From Shewanella salipaludis (GTDB lineage Bacteria > Pseudomonadota > Gammaproteobacteria > Enterobacterales > Shewanellaceae), in the NCBI RefSeq assembly GCF_012911865.1, contig NZ_JAAXYH010000004.1, positions 268,590 through 332,589 of the forward strand: a DNA stretch of 64,000 nt, in the 5' to 3' direction. The position numbers and the translations under genes are program-made. The notes below the pieces were generated by a model. That model did not search any database. It had not been told where the DNA came from and worked only from the letters and a program-made list of their open reading frames with translations. Below, piece after piece: positions 36,200-46,720 of the stretch; within the stretch, counting starts at the first letter, position 1, and each line of letters opens with the position of its first letter.

Positions 36200-37084
36200 A
36201 TGAAACCAATTTTCGCTCGCGGTATATCCAATCAATTCAGGCTCACACTGGCAATCATATTGTCGGTGGTCCTGCTCGTGGCCAATCATAGGCTGGAGCC
36301 GGTGCGCCAGTCCTTGTCGTCCCTGCTCAGTCCTCTGCAGTATCTGGCCAATGTGCCGGGCGCGCTGCTCGACTGGTCCGCCGAAAGCTTTGCCACCCGC
36401 AACATGCTGGCGGTCCAGAATAAGGAGCTGCTCAGGCAACAGCTGCTGATGAGCGAACGCCTGCAGAGGTTCGAGCACGTCAGGCAGGAGAACGAACGCC
36501 TGCGGGCCTTGCTGGGCTCGCCCGTGCATCTGGACTCGCGCAAGATGGTGGCCGAGGTGATGGAAGTCGCCAGCGATCCCTTCCACCAGTATGTGGTGCT
36601 CAACCACGGCGCCCGCAGTGGGGTATTTGTCGGCCAGCCTGTGGTCGATGCCCTGGGGGTGGTCGGCCAGGTGGTGGAAGTCAGCGAACTGACTAGCAGG
36701 GTATTGTTGTTGTCGGATGTGACCCATGGCTTGCCCGTGCGTATCACCCGCAACGATGTGCGCATGGTGGCCAACGGCACCGGCGAGCTGGATGAAATTG
36801 AACTGCGCCATGTGGCCAAGAGCACGGATGTGCGGGTCGGCGATCTGCTGGTGACCTCGGGTCTGGGCAATCGTTTTCCCGAGGGCTATCCTGTGGCGCG
36901 GGTGATCGAAGTCGCGACCGAAGACGGCCAGAACTATGCCAGGGTCACGGCCCAGCCGCTGGCCGCCTTGGACAGGATCCGCTACCTCCTGCTGATCTGG
37001 CCGGGTGAAGCGACCCAGCCGGAGGCGGCCGCTGCGGCGCCCGCCGACCGGCCAGCTGCCGTTGAACCCGCGGAGGGCCAATGA
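36200..37084 (+). CDS. mreC: Rod shape-determining protein MreC
   Basis: The 294-residue bitopic scaffold of the elongasome has an inner-membrane helix at about 13-30, a coiled coil at about 70-112 that dimerises the protein, then the beta-barrel periplasmic domain that activates PBP2/RodA (HGARSGVFVGQPVVDALGVVGQVVEVSELTSRVLLLSD). The C-terminal tail is Ala/Pro-rich. It overlaps mreD by 4 bp (ATGA). Confidence 0.96.
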   Translation: MKPIFARGISNQFRLTLAIILSVVLLVANHRLEPVRQSLSSLLSPLQYLANVPGALLDWSAESFATRNMLAVQNKELLRQQLLMSERLQRFEHVRQENERLRALLGSPVHLDSRKMVAEVMEVASDPFHQYVVLNHGARSGVFVGQPVVDALGVVGQVVEVSELTSRVLLLSDVTHGLPVRITRNDVRMVANGTGELDEIELRHVAKSTDVRVGDLLVTSGLGNRFPEGYPVARVIEVATEDGQNYARVTAQPLAALDRIRYLLLIWPGEATQPEAAAAAPADRPAAVEPAEGQ

Positions 37085-37569
37085 ATATACAAGCCGCCAA
37101 TGGCCGCATGGCCGTTTGGGTGACCTTGTTTCTCGGCATCCTATTCCAGATCATGCCTCTGCCCGAGGTGGTCGAGTCATGGCGCCCGGATTGGCTCCTG
37201 ATGGTCATCATCTATTGGGCCGTGGCCCTGCCCCACAGGTATAATATTCTCACCGCCTGGGTGCTGGGGGTGGCATTGGACATCTTGCTTGGGGCCAACC
37301 TGGGGATCCGGGCGTTGGCGCTGTCCCTGGTCGTCTATGTGGTGGTGTTGCACTTCCAGCGGATACGGCATTTTCCCCGCTGGCAACAGACTCTCCTGGT
37401 CATGTGTCTGGTACTCTTGTATCACCTGGTGATTTTCTGGCTGGAGTTTGTCATCAGCGGCGCCAAATTTGAGCCGGACTTCCTGTTGCCGGCGGTCTCC
37501 AGCCTGGTCATCTGGCCTTGGCTATTCTTGATATTGCGCCGGGTGCGGCGTCTTTATAAGGTGCGTTAG
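37081..37569 (+). CDS. mreD: Rod shape-determining protein MreD
   Basis: The 162-residue integral membrane protein has about five to six hydrophobic helices and the conserved [19 protein letters not shown] segment. It partners MreC in the elongasome. It starts in the mreC stop and ends 1 bp before maf, so the four genes are very likely co-transcribed. Confidence 0.95.
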   Translation: MNIQAANGRMAVWVTLFLGILFQIMPLPEVVESWRPDWLLMVIIYWAVALPHRYNILTAWVLGVALDILLGANLGIRALALSLVVYVVVLHFQRIRHFPRWQQTLLVMCLVLLYHLVIFWLEFVISGAKFEPDFLLPAVSSLVIWPWLFLILRRVRRLYKVR

Positions 37570-37570
37570 T

Positions 37571-38155
37571 ATGACCCTGGTATTAGCCTCGACTTCTCCC
37601 CGTCGCCGCGAATTGCTCGGTCAACTGGGATTGGGCAATGAAGGTTTCAGCTTCGAGCAGGTGTCGCCCGACATAGACGAAGCCTATCTTGAAGGAGAAA
37701 CCGCCGCGGAGCATGTGTTGCGCCTGGCCGTTGGCAAGGCCAGGGTAGGCTTGGATCTATGCCGCCAGCTGCCCGAGCCTGTGGTGCTGGGATCAGATAC
37801 CATAGTGGTGTTGGGCGAGGAGATCCTGGGTAAGCCTCTGGACGCTGCCGACGCCAAGGCCATGTTGACGCGTTTGTCGGGCCGGACCCACAGGGTGATG
37901 ACGGCGGTAGCGATCACCGACGGTAAGCAAACACTCACTCGCTTGAGTGAAACCTCGGTGCGTTTCAGCCCCATGTCTGCCGGCGACATAGATGCCTATG
38001 TGGCCACGGGAGAGCCGCTGGATAAGGCGGGTGCCTACGGTATCCAGGGCCTTGGCGGCTGTTTCGTGGCCGCCATAGACGGCAGTTATTCGTCTGTGGT
38101 CGGCCTGCCCTTGGTGGAAACCCGTGAATTGCTCTACGCCATGGGCTGCCTGTGA
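37571..38155 (+). CDS. maf: Maf family nucleotide pyrophosphatase (YhdE-type)
   Basis: The 194-residue house-cleaning enzyme hydrolyses dTTP, UTP and modified pyrimidine nucleotides to monophosphates. The phosphate-binding motif [12 protein letters not shown] is at the start, followed by the SETSVRF and [12 protein letters not shown] motifs. It lies 1 bp after mreD in the standard mreBCD-maf-rng order. Its stop codon overlaps the first unit of a 3x15-bp tandem repeat. Confidence 0.95.
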   Translation: MTLVLASTSPRRRELLGQLGLGNEGFSFEQVSPDIDEAYLEGETAAEHVLRLAVGKARVGLDLCRQLPEPVVLGSDTIVVLGEEILGKPLDAADAKAMLTRLSGRTHRVMTAVAITDGKQTLTRLSETSVRFSPMSAGDIDAYVATGEPLDKAGAYGIQGLGGCFVAAIDGSYSSVVGLPLVETRELLYAMGCL

Positions 38156-38198
38156 GTTAACGGCTTACGAGTTAACTGCCTGCAAGTTAACCGCCTGT
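38154..38198 (+). repeat. Three 15-bp tandem repeats at the end of maf
   Basis: Units GAGTTAACGGCTTAC (38154-38168), GAGTTAACTGCCTGC (38169-38183) and AAGTTAACCGCCTGT (38184-38198). They begin on the maf stop codon and continue into the maf-rng spacer. Confidence 0.8.
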
Positions 38199-38414
38199 GC
38201 CTCGGTCTTTATCACGAGGAAAGGGATGAGGCAGTGAACCGCGCCCGGGCAGGCGTTGTCTATAAATTAGCTATGCTTTATCGACTCGGTTGCTGCAGGG
38301 CATGGCATTCAAGAGCCCGTGCCCGAGTCACGAATTTGTTTTGCATGTTTTATTAATCTTATGTCATTGGAGCTAGCATGCTCCAAGAGCCAAGTTTCCC
38401 AAATGGGGTGAGTC

Positions 38415-39923
38415 GTGAGTAGCAGCCGCTTGAGTCAGCACAAGACACAGAGCAAGATAGGGTCGGAGTTACTGATCAATGTAACGCCCTCCGAGGCAAG
38501 GGTTGCCTTGGTCGAGCATGGTGTTCTGCAGGAAGTGCACATAGAGCGGCGGATGAAGCGCGGCCTGGTCGGCAACATCTACAAGGGCAAGATCAGCCGG
38601 GTATTGCCCGGCATGCAGGCGGCCTTCGTCGACATAGGCCTGGAAAAAGCCGCCTTCCTGCACGCCTCCGACATAGTGCCCCATACCGAGTGCGTCGCCG
38701 AGGTAGAGAAAGGCAACTTCGTGGTGCGTGACATAGCCGAACTGGTGCGCCAGGGCCAGGACATCATGGTGCAGGTGGTCAAAGATCCCTTGGGCACCAA
38801 GGGTGCCCGCCTGACCACAGACATCACCTTACCCTCACGCTATCTGGTGTTCATGCCCGGCTCCAGCCATGTCGGGGTGTCCCAACGCATAGAGCAGGAG
38901 GAAGAGCGCGTCCGCCTGAAGAACATTACCCTGCCTTATGTGGATGCCGACGGTGGTTTCATCATACGTACCGCCGCCGAAGGCGTGGGTGCCGATGAAC
39001 TGGCCCAGGATGCGGCCTTCCTGCGACGGGTCTGGGCCAAGGTCAGCGAGCGTCGCAAGCGTCCGCGGGTGTCCTTGCTGTATCAGGATCTGGCCCTGCC
39101 GGTACGCATAGTGCGGGATTTTGTCGGTACAGAACTGGATCGCATTCAGGTCGACTCACGTCGTACCTTCAGCGGACTGCAGCAGTTTGCCCTCGAGTTC
39201 ATGCCGGAAATCGCCGCCAAGATAGAACATTACCAGGGGCCGGCACCGCTGTTCGAACTCTATGATGTGGAAAATGAGATCCAGCGGGCCCTGGGGCGCA
39301 AGGTCGAACTCAAGTCGGGTGGTTATCTCATCATAGATCAGACCGAGGCCATGACGACCGTCGACATCAATACCGGCGCCTTCGTCGGTCATCGCAACCT
39401 GGAAGAAACCATCTTCAATACCAACCTGGAGGCGACTCAGGCCATAGCCCGTCAGCTGAGGCTGCGTAACCTGGGGGGCATCATCATCATAGATTTCATC
39501 GACATGATGAACGCCGAGCATAAGACCCGGGTGCTCAACAGCCTGACCACGGCGCTGGCCAAAGACAGGGTGAAGACCAATATCAGTGGCTTCTCCGGAC
39601 TGGGCCTGGTGGAGATGACGCGCAAGAGAACCCGCGAGAGCCTGGAACATGTGGTCTGTGGCGAGTGTCCTTCCTGCCAGGGCACAGGCAGCATGAAGAC
39701 CATAGAAACCGTGTCTTACGAAGTGTTCCGCGAGATCATTCGTCTCAACAGGAGCTATGATGCCGATGAGTTCCTGCTCTATTGCTCGCCGGCCGTGCAC
39801 CAGAGTCTCAGCGGCGATGAGAGTCATTTGCTCGCCGAGCTGGAAGTCTACATAGGCAAACGCATTCGGCTGCAGAACGAGCCCATGTATGCCCAGAATA
39901 AATATGACGTGGTGATGATGTAG
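38415..39923 (+). CDS. rng: Ribonuclease G
   Basis: Endoribonuclease of the RNase E/G family: matures the 16S rRNA 5' end and decays some mRNAs. The 502-residue protein has an S1 RNA-binding domain (about 40-125), catalytic-domain Asp residues in TTVDINTGAFVG and IIIIDFIDMMN, and the zinc-link motif CGECPSCQGTG that joins dimers. It starts with GTG; the first 15 or so residues are an extension relative to E. coli (ELLINVTPSEARVAL aligns to its start). It shares one base with the start of yhdP. Confidence 0.97.
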   Translation: MSSSRLSQHKTQSKIGSELLINVTPSEARVALVEHGVLQEVHIERRMKRGLVGNIYKGKISRVLPGMQAAFVDIGLEKAAFLHASDIVPHTECVAEVEKGNFVVRDIAELVRQGQDIMVQVVKDPLGTKGARLTTDITLPSRYLVFMPGSSHVGVSQRIEQEEERVRLKNITLPYVDADGGFIIRTAAEGVGADELAQDAAFLRRVWAKVSERRKRPRVSLLYQDLALPVRIVRDFVGTELDRIQVDSRRTFSGLQQFALEFMPEIAAKIEHYQGPAPLFELYDVENEIQRALGRKVELKSGGYLIIDQTEAMTTVDINTGAFVGHRNLEETIFNTNLEATQAIARQLRLRNLGGIIIIDFIDMMNAEHKTRVLNSLTTALAKDRVKTNISGFSGLGLVEMTRKRTRESLEHVVCGECPSCQGTGSMKTIETVSYEVFREIIRLNRSYDADEFLLYCSPAVHQSLSGDESHLLAELEVYIGKRIRLQNEPMYAQNKYDVVMM

Positions 39924-42900
39924 TGCGACTGCCTTTCTGTCCGTTCAAATTCAGCCGTTATTGCTGGCAGGCGCTGGCAATATTCCTGGTGCTGTTCGCT
40001 CTTGGGGTCAGCCTGATCCGCGGTCTCCTGCCGCAGCTGGGGCAGGTGCGCCAGCAGGTGGCCATCTATCTGCAGGATGAGTATCAGTTGAAGCTGCAAC
40101 TGGGACAGATTTCGGCCCAATGGGAGGCCTTCGGTCCGGCGCTGACCGTGGACAATCTGGTGATCCCGCCGCAGGAAAGCTTGCCCGTGACCCTGATAGT
40201 GGGCAAGGTGCAGATCAAGCTGGATTTCTGGCAGACACTGCTGACGGCGTCGCCCCAGGTAGAAACAGTGATCTTCAACGGTGTGCACCTGGCACTGGAT
40301 CTCGATGCCCTGGGCCAGAGCGGGGAGCCGCAGAGTTCGGCCAATACAGATTGGCTCTACCGCCTCCTGCTCGAGCAGCTGGGGCGCTTCTCCCTGTCCG
40401 ATGTTCGCCTGCAACTGCTCAGTGCCCAACACCATTTCCCCCCCCTCTATATCAAAGATCTCAAGTGGCGCAACACTGGGGCACGGCACCAGGGCTCGGG
40501 CATCCTGCAACTGGCCGCCAACGCCTCGAGCCATGAATCCCTGAGTCTGAGTCTGGACATAGATGGCGACGCCAATGCGCCGGATAGCCTGACGGGACAA
40601 ATTTATCTGGCGGCCAAGTCGCTGGATCTGGGCGAGTGGGCCTCCCGCCAAGCCAACCCCAAAGCTCCCGGCAATACTCTGCCCTTGCAGGGGGTGGTCA
40701 ACCTGGAAGCCTGGGTGACGCTGGCACAGCGCAAGATAGAGTCCGGCCTGGTGCAATTCGAGCCCAGTTGGTTGCAGTGGTCGCTGGATAACCAGGAACA
40801 GAAATTTGCCATCCAGGGCGGCACCATCGCCTGGCGCCCCGACGCCCAGGGGTGGCGGGTGCAGAGCCAGGGACTGGATTTTGTGACCAATGGCGTCGCT
40901 TGGCCGGCACTGACGCTGGCGGCCAAGCAGAGCGACGATGAGCTGTTCGCTTACCTGAGTCCGCTGGATACCCGTATGCTGTTGCCGCTGTTGCCCCTGT
41001 TTCCCGGGGTCGATGCCGCGAGTCTGCGGCATTGGCAAGCATTGCAGCCCGAGGGCGAGATAGGGCCGCTGCGCCTGTATCGCCACGGGGGTGAAGCATT
41101 GCAGGCGAGCGTGGATATAGCGCAACTGGGCTGGCACAACGCCGCCGGCCTGCCCGGCAGCGCACCGCTGGATGCGACCCTGGGCTGGCGGGGGCAGACC
41201 CTGTATTTCTCCGCCCCGCCCCAGAGCTATGAGCTGAGCTGGAAGGAAGAATTCCAGGCGCCGATTCACTTGGATGCCGCGGCCCTGCAGGGGCAATTCG
41301 ATGTCGAGCACCAGGCCTTGAGCCTAAGCGGATTACAGCTGGAAAATGAGGACCTGGCGCTCGATGCGAACCTGCGTCTGGATCTGAGTGACGGCGCCCT
41401 GTTGGCCTTGGCCGCCAGGTTACAGCTCAAGAATGCCGCCAACGCCAAGCGCTATTTCCCCCGCCATGGCATGGGTGAGCCTCTGGTCGATTACCTAGGT
41501 GGTGCCATCCAGGCGGGTAAGATAGAGGATGCCAAGTTGCTGTGGCATGGGCAGCTGAGCAATTTTCCCTATGAAGATCACTCGGGTGTTTTCCAGGCGG
41601 ACTTCAATTTGACCCAGGCCAAATACCGCTTCCAACCCGACTGGCCGGCGGTGACAGACTTGAGTCTGGCGGCGCTTTTCGAAAATGCCCGCATGGATCT
41701 CTGGGTCGATAAGGGGCAATTGTTGCAGGTGCCTGCCGATGGCGCCCATGTGTATATTCCCCACCTGGGACACGAGTCTGTGCTGAAGGTGCAGGCAGAT
41801 CTGACGACCCAAGGCGCCGCCGCCACCCAAGTGCTGCAGGCCTCTCCCTTGGCCGCCAGCGTAGGTGCGACCCTGGAGACGGTGCAGATCCAGGACAGGG
41901 TGAGCGCCAATCTGGATCTGACCATACCCCTGTATCTGGGGGGGGAGCCCGACATCCGCGGCCGGGTGCAGTTCGACAAGACCCCAGTGTATCTGCGGCA
42001 ACCCGGGGTGCAGCTCGAGGCGGTGACGGGCGAGGTGAGATTCGCCAACGAGCTGGTCGAAGGCCAGGACATAGGTGCCCGCCTGTTTCAGCAGGCCGTG
42101 ACCTTGTCGTTCGATACTGAAAGGGTGAATCGGGATTTGGGCCTCAATCTCAAGATCAATGGCAGCTGGGATCTGGCGGCCCTGCCGGATAGCCTGGACA
42201 ATCCCCTGAGTGCCTATTATTCGGGTCGGCTGGATTGGACCGGCGGCATGACCTTGGTCTTCGCTCCCGAGGGCTATCGCTTGCAGGCCAGTGTCGGTTC
42301 AGATCTCAGCGGCGTCGGGCTGTCATTGCCCGGCGCCTTTGGGAAATTACCCCAGGAAGCGCGCCGTTTCAATGTCGACCTGGTCGGCGACAGCGAGAGC
42401 ACCTCGCTGGATATTATCCTGGGTGATCAGGCCGAGTTCTGGGGCGGCTTCGACTCGGCCTCCGCCGGCCGGCTGACAGATTATCACCTCTTGCTGGGGC
42501 GGCTGTTCCAGCCGGGTGACGAGGTCCATAGGGAGGGCGGCTATCTGCAGCTGGCACTCGATGAGGTCGAGTTTCAGCCCTGGTTGCCCTTGATCCGCAG
42601 CTTCCTCGGCAAAGGCGCCGAGGCCGAGGTGGCACAGTCGGAGCCCGGAACGCCAAGCGCAACTGCAACCCAGTCACAGGCAGGTGCCTTTCCGCCACTC
42701 AAGGCCGTCGAGGCCAGGATAGCCAAGCTGGATCTCCTGGGCCAGGCCTTGACGGATCTCAGCTTCGATGCCGCGCCCCAGGAGAGTGGCTGGCGTTTCA
42801 ACGCCAAGGCGAACGAATTCGAGGGCTGGATAGACTTTTATCCGGATTGGTTGACCCAGGGGTTGAAAGTGGTGGCGCAGAAGTTCGATTTCGCCCCCCA

Positions 42901-44182
42901 GGCCCAGCAGAGCCCGGCCGGGAACTCGGTCCAGGATCAGGCCCAGCTGCTGGCGAACCTGCCGCCGGTGGCGATAGATGTGGACGCATTCAACTTCTAC
43001 GACAAGCCATTCGGGCATCTGGTGTTGCAGGCCAGGCCGGAGGGCGAAGCTTATCATATTCAGACCCTGTCACTGACGACCCCGGATGCCAGCCTGCAGG
43101 GCCAGGGCTATTGGAAAGTTCGGCAGGGAGAGAGTCTGACCCAGGTCACCTTGACCCTGAAGGCCGACAAGTTCGATACCCTGACCGACCGCTTGGGGCT
43201 GAGCCCTGGACTCCAGGATGCGCCGCTGGATCTGACCGCGTCCCTGTCCTGGCGGGATGCGCCCTATGCCTTCTCCCTCGAGAGCCTGGGCGGCAAGGTG
43301 AGGTTCGACTTCGGCAAGGGCCATCTGTCGGAGATCAGCGACAAGGGCGCCCGTATCTTTTCACTCTTCAGCCTGGATTCCCTGCTGCGTAAGCTGTCAC
43401 TGGATTTTTCCGATGTCTTCGGCAAGGGCCTGTACTTCGACGCTTTCAAGGGGGATCTGCTGCTGGAAAATGGGGTAGTCAAGACCACCAACACGGCCAT
43501 GGATGCCGTCGCCGGTGACATGAAGGTCAGGGGCTATACGGATCTGATCAGCCAGAGCCTGAATTATGATATTCGTTTCGTGCCTCAGTTGGCGTCCAGT
43601 GTGCCGACGGTGGTCTTGCTCAGCACCAGTGCCTGGACCCTGGGTCTGGGGGCCTTTGCCCTGACCAAGGTGCTCGAACCCGTGATCGAAGTGATCTCTG
43701 AAATAAGGTTCCGGCTGACAGGCACCATGGATGACCCTAAACTGGAAGAGCTGGAGCGCAAGAGCAAGGAGATAGAGATCCCCGAGTCCATATTGCCACG
43801 CAAGCCGGCAGTTGCCGCAGACGCCCCGGCCGAAGCCGGTACCGAGGCTGTGGATAAGGCGCCGGCATCCGAAGGAACTCAGCCGGTCCAGCCCGAGACC
43901 CCTACTCCGGCAGAGCCAGAGCCTAAGAAAGAGCTTAAGTCAGAGCCTCAGCCCGAGTCTAAGTCTAAGCCAGAGCCAGAGCTCAAACACGAGTCTGAGC
44001 CGGCAGCCGGCCAGGTCCCTGTGGCGCTGAGGCCGGCTAATGCCATACTCAAGCTGGTCGGGGGAATTGATGCCTATGCCCGAGAAGGGATACCTGGAGA
44101 CAAAGATGCAGATCAGCTTGTTACAATGCCAGAGCAGCCGCGATGTGGTGGCCAATCTGGAGTTTATCGAATCGCAGCTTGA
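39923..44182 (+). CDS. yhdP: AsmA-like bridge protein YhdP
   Basis: The 1419-residue protein belongs to the YhdP/TamB-type family, which forms a long hydrophobic groove across the periplasm and moves phospholipids to the outer membrane. One membrane helix lies at about 12-33 (WQALAIFLVLFALGVSLIRGLLP); the rest is repetitive beta structure, with the conserved DUF3971 and AsmA-like C-terminal end (FSLDSLLRKLSLDFSDVFGKG ... TAMDAVAGDMKVRGYTDL). It is longer than E. coli YhdP (1266 residues), partly through a Pro/Glu/Lys/Ser-rich tail of about 110 residues. The GTG start overlaps the rng stop. The last 77 bp overlap the next gene. Confidence 0.92.
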   Translation: MRLPFCPFKFSRYCWQALAIFLVLFALGVSLIRGLLPQLGQVRQQVAIYLQDEYQLKLQLGQISAQWEAFGPALTVDNLVIPPQESLPVTLIVGKVQIKLDFWQTLLTASPQVETVIFNGVHLALDLDALGQSGEPQSSANTDWLYRLLLEQLGRFSLSDVRLQLLSAQHHFPPLYIKDLKWRNTGARHQGSGILQLAANASSHESLSLSLDIDGDANAPDSLTGQIYLAAKSLDLGEWASRQANPKAPGNTLPLQGVVNLEAWVTLAQRKIESGLVQFEPSWLQWSLDNQEQKFAIQGGTIAWRPDAQGWRVQSQGLDFVTNGVAWPALTLAAKQSDDELFAYLSPLDTRMLLPLLPLFPGVDAASLRHWQALQPEGEIGPLRLYRHGGEALQASVDIAQLGWHNAAGLPGSAPLDATLGWRGQTLYFSAPPQSYELSWKEEFQAPIHLDAAALQGQFDVEHQALSLSGLQLENEDLALDANLRLDLSDGALLALAARLQLKNAANAKRYFPRHGMGEPLVDYLGGAIQAGKIEDAKLLWHGQLSNFPYEDHSGVFQADFNLTQAKYRFQPDWPAVTDLSLAALFENARMDLWVDKGQLLQVPADGAHVYIPHLGHESVLKVQADLTTQGAAATQVLQASPLAASVGATLETVQIQDRVSANLDLTIPLYLGGEPDIRGRVQFDKTPVYLRQPGVQLEAVTGEVRFANELVEGQDIGARLFQQAVTLSFDTERVNRDLGLNLKINGSWDLAALPDSLDNPLSAYYSGRLDWTGGMTLVFAPEGYRLQASVGSDLSGVGLSLPGAFGKLPQEARRFNVDLVGDSESTSLDIILGDQAEFWGGFDSASAGRLTDYHLLLGRLFQPGDEVHREGGYLQLALDEVEFQPWLPLIRSFLGKGAEAEVAQSEPGTPSATATQSQAGAFPPLKAVEARIAKLDLLGQALTDLSFDAAPQESGWRFNAKANEFEGWIDFYPDWLTQGLKVVAQKFDFAPQAQQSPAGNSVQDQAQLLANLPPVAIDVDAFNFYDKPFGHLVLQARPEGEAYHIQTLSLTTPDASLQGQGYWKVRQGESLTQVTLTLKADKFDTLTDRLGLSPGLQDAPLDLTASLSWRDAPYAFSLESLGGKVRFDFGKGHLSEISDKGARIFSLFSLDSLLRKLSLDFSDVFGKGLYFDAFKGDLLLENGVVKTTNTAMDAVAGDMKVRGYTDLISQSLNYDIRFVPQLASSVPTVVLLSTSAWTLGLGAFALTKVLEPVIEVISEIRFRLTGTMDDPKLEELERKSKEIEIPESILPRKPAVAADAPAEAGTEAVDKAPASEGTQPVQPETPTPAEPEPKKELKSEPQPESKSKPEPELKHESEPAAGQVPVALRPANAILKLVGGIDAYAREGIPGDKDADQLVTMPEQPRCGGQSGVYRIAA

Positions 44183-44942
44183 GTGCTTGCCCCGCGAAGC
44201 CAACGAACCTCAGTTGGTGGTGTTGCCCGAATGCAGTCTGTTGTTTGGCGGTCATGAGCGCCAGCAGCTGCAATATGCAGGTGACGAGCGCCAGAGTTCG
44301 CTGAAGTCGGCACTCGGTGCCCTGGCCAAGCGCTATGATGTGTATCTGGTGGCAGGGACCATTCCCATGCGGGCCGACGAGGGCCGGGTCTACAGCCGTT
44401 GTTATCTTTTCGATAATTCGGGCGAGGTCCTGGGCCAATACGATAAGCTGCATCTGTTCGATGTGGATGTCGCCGACGGTACCAAGGAATATCGTGAGAG
44501 CGATACCTTCTGCCCGGGTGAACATATCAGCGTGGTAGACACCCCCCTGGGTAAAATCGGCCTGGCAGTCTGTTATGATCTGCGTTTTCCCGAGCTGTTT
44601 CGCGCCATGCGTCTGGCGGGCGCCGAGTTTATCGCCCTGCCATCGGCCTTCACCAAGGTCACGGGCGAGGCGCACTGGCAGAGCCTCATTCAGGCCAGGG
44701 CGATAGAGACCCAGTGTTTCCTGCTCGCCGCCGCTCAGTGGGGCCAACATAACGAGGGCAGCCGCGAGACCTGGGGTCAGAGCATGATAGTCGACCCTTG
44801 GGGACAGATAATGGCGCAGCGCCAGACAGGCACAGGCTGGATACAGGCCAAGCCAGACATGCTGCAGTTGCAGCGCATCCGCCGTCAGATGCCCGTGATG
44901 GAGCATAACCGCTTCGCGGCGCCAAGCTTGACAGCCAGGTAG
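44106..44942 (+). CDS. Carbon-nitrogen hydrolase (nitrilase superfamily, Nit1/YbeM-like)
   Basis: The 278-residue amidase has the Glu-Lys-Cys triad: Glu42 (VLPECSL), Lys114 (YDKLHLFD) and Cys156 (AVCYDLRFPE). The sequence is closest in type to deaminated-glutathione amidases (Nit1, YbeM), which repair a transaminase side product; other omega-amidase roles are possible. The ATG at 44106 (MQISLLQCQ) has GGAG at 44096-44099 and matches the family N-terminus, although it lies inside the 3' end of yhdP in another frame; an upstream in-frame ATG (44040) would only lengthen the overlap. It is followed by tldD. Confidence 0.9.
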   Translation: MQISLLQCQSSRDVVANLEFIESQLECLPREANEPQLVVLPECSLLFGGHERQQLQYAGDERQSSLKSALGALAKRYDVYLVAGTIPMRADEGRVYSRCYLFDNSGEVLGQYDKLHLFDVDVADGTKEYRESDTFCPGEHISVVDTPLGKIGLAVCYDLRFPELFRAMRLAGAEFIALPSAFTKVTGEAHWQSLIQARAIETQCFLLAAAQWGQHNEGSRETWGQSMIVDPWGQIMAQRQTGTGWIQAKPDMLQLQRIRRQMPVMEHNRFAAPSLTAR

Positions 44943-45062
44943 CGGCTAACCGAATACAGGAGTGATGCCGGGCGTCACTCATAACCCTTTGCCGCGGCGC
45001 GATCTAAGCCATCAAGCCGCAGCCATAATTGCAACCGATCGACAGGATCGAAGAGAGAATCT

Positions 45063-46511
45063 ATGCCGTTTTTAGCACAAGTTGGACAGAGTTTATTGCA
45101 GTCGGGCCTGGCACTGGACGAACTGCAAGGCTATTTGGATACCATACACAAGCACAACATAGACTTCTCGGATCTCTATTTTCAGGGCAGCCGCCACGAG
45201 TCCTGGGTGCTGGAAGACGGCATCATCAAGGAAGGCAGTTTCCACATAGAGAGGGGCGTAGGTGTCAGGGCGATCAAGGATGAGAAAACCGGCTTCGCCT
45301 ATGCCGATGAAATTACCCCGGCGGCATTGAGTGCGGCGGTCGATGCGGCGCGCAGCATAGCAGGTGCCGGTCGCCATTGTCAGGTGCAGGCCCTGAAACG
45401 CCAGGCAGTGCATCCCCTCTATGCCAGTGCCGATCCCATAGCCGCCATGGAAGAAGTCAAGAAGATCAACCTGTTGAAAGAGGCCGACGCCTACATACGC
45501 AGCCTGGACAGCCGCATCATTCAGGTGGTGGTGAGTCTGTCCGGCGTACATGAAGAAATCCTGGTCGCCGCCAGCGACGGCACCCTGGCCGCCGACGTGC
45601 GCCCTCTGGTGCGTTTCAACTGCAGCGTGATCCTCGAAGAAAATGACAAGCGCGAACGTGGCAGCGCCGGTGGCGGTGGCCGTCACGATTACAGTGTCTT
45701 GCTGCAAAGCGATGACACTGGCCTGCCAAGCTGTTTCGGCTTCGCCCGCGAGGCCGTGCGCCAGGCCCAGGTCAATCTCAATGCCATAGATGCGCCGGCG
45801 GGCGAGATGCCCGTGGTGCTGGGCAACGGCTGGCCCGGGGTCCTGTTGCACGAGGCCGTGGGTCATGGCCTGGAAGGCGACTTCAACCGCAAGGGCAGCA
45901 GCGCCTTCAGCGGCAAGATAGGCCAGCAGGTAGCCTCCAAGCTTGTGACAGTGGTCGATGACGGCACCCTGGCCAACCGCCGCGGCTCCCTGAGCATAGA
46001 CGATGAAGGGGTGCCAGGGCAGAAAACCGTCCTGATTGAAGACGGCATACTCAAGGGCTATATGCAGGACAAGCTCAACGCCCGCCTGATGGGCATGATG
46101 CCGACGGGCAACGGCCGGCGCGAATCTTACGCCCATCTGCCCATGCCGCGTATGACCAATACCTATATGGAGGCCGGCGAGTCGCTGCCCGCCGACATCA
46201 TCAAGTCGGTGAAGAAGGGCATCTATGCCCCCAACTTCGGCGGTGGCCAGGTGGATATCACCTCGGGCAAGTTCGTGTTCTCGGCCTCAGAGGCCTATCT
46301 CATAGAGAATGGCGAGGTAACCCGGGCCATCAAGGACGCGACCCTGATAGGCAACGGCCCCGAGGCCATGCAGCAGATCTCCATGGTGGGCAACGATCTG
46401 GCATTGGATCAGGGCGTCGGCGTCTGTGGCAAAGACGGCCAGAGTGTCCCGGTCGGTGTCGGTCAACCAACGCTGAAATTGGATCGCCTGACGGTGGGCG
46501 GCACCGCCTGA
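45063..46511 (+). CDS. tldD: Metalloprotease TldD
   Basis: Catalytic subunit of the TldD/TldE (PmbA) heterodimeric zinc metalloprotease, which cleaves unfolded peptides, matures microcin B17 and degrades CcdA in E. coli. The 482-residue protein has the zinc motif HEAVGH (in [13 protein letters not shown], near residue 263) and the conserved [12 protein letters not shown] and [10 protein letters not shown] segments. Its partner pmbA lies 5.8 kb downstream, beyond an exporter operon and darP. Confidence 0.97.
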   Translation: MPFLAQVGQSLLQSGLALDELQGYLDTIHKHNIDFSDLYFQGSRHESWVLEDGIIKEGSFHIERGVGVRAIKDEKTGFAYADEITPAALSAAVDAARSIAGAGRHCQVQALKRQAVHPLYASADPIAAMEEVKKINLLKEADAYIRSLDSRIIQVVVSLSGVHEEILVAASDGTLAADVRPLVRFNCSVILEENDKRERGSAGGGGRHDYSVLLQSDDTGLPSCFGFAREAVRQAQVNLNAIDAPAGEMPVVLGNGWPGVLLHEAVGHGLEGDFNRKGSSAFSGKIGQQVASKLVTVVDDGTLANRRGSLSIDDEGVPGQKTVLIEDGILKGYMQDKLNARLMGMMPTGNGRRESYAHLPMPRMTNTYMEAGESLPADIIKSVKKGIYAPNFGGGQVDITSGKFVFSASEAYLIENGEVTRAIKDATLIGNGPEAMQQISMVGNDLALDQGVGVCGKDGQSVPVGVGQPTLKLDRLTVGGTA

Positions 46512-46531
46512 TAGCCTGAGCCAGACATAAG

Positions 46532-46558
46532 GGCCGAGGCATATGCCCCGGCCTCTTA
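46532..46558 (+). terminator. Probable terminator after tldD
   Basis: GGCCGAGGCA-TA-TGCCCCGGCC is a 10-bp stem with one mismatch, followed by the T-rich TCTTAGATC. It lies 20 bp past the tldD stop. Confidence 0.6.
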
Positions 46559-46720
46559 GATCTTATCCCTCGCTCGCCATCCGCTATGCTTGCCGGCCAA
46601 GCCAGAGTCAGCCGGCGCTGCTTCCACCTGGGTCCGAATTTCGGCTACGACCGCCCCCTACCTTGGGCTGCGGCACTGCAGAGTGTGCCGTCGCTCCCGG
46701 ACTGCCAATTTATTTATAGA

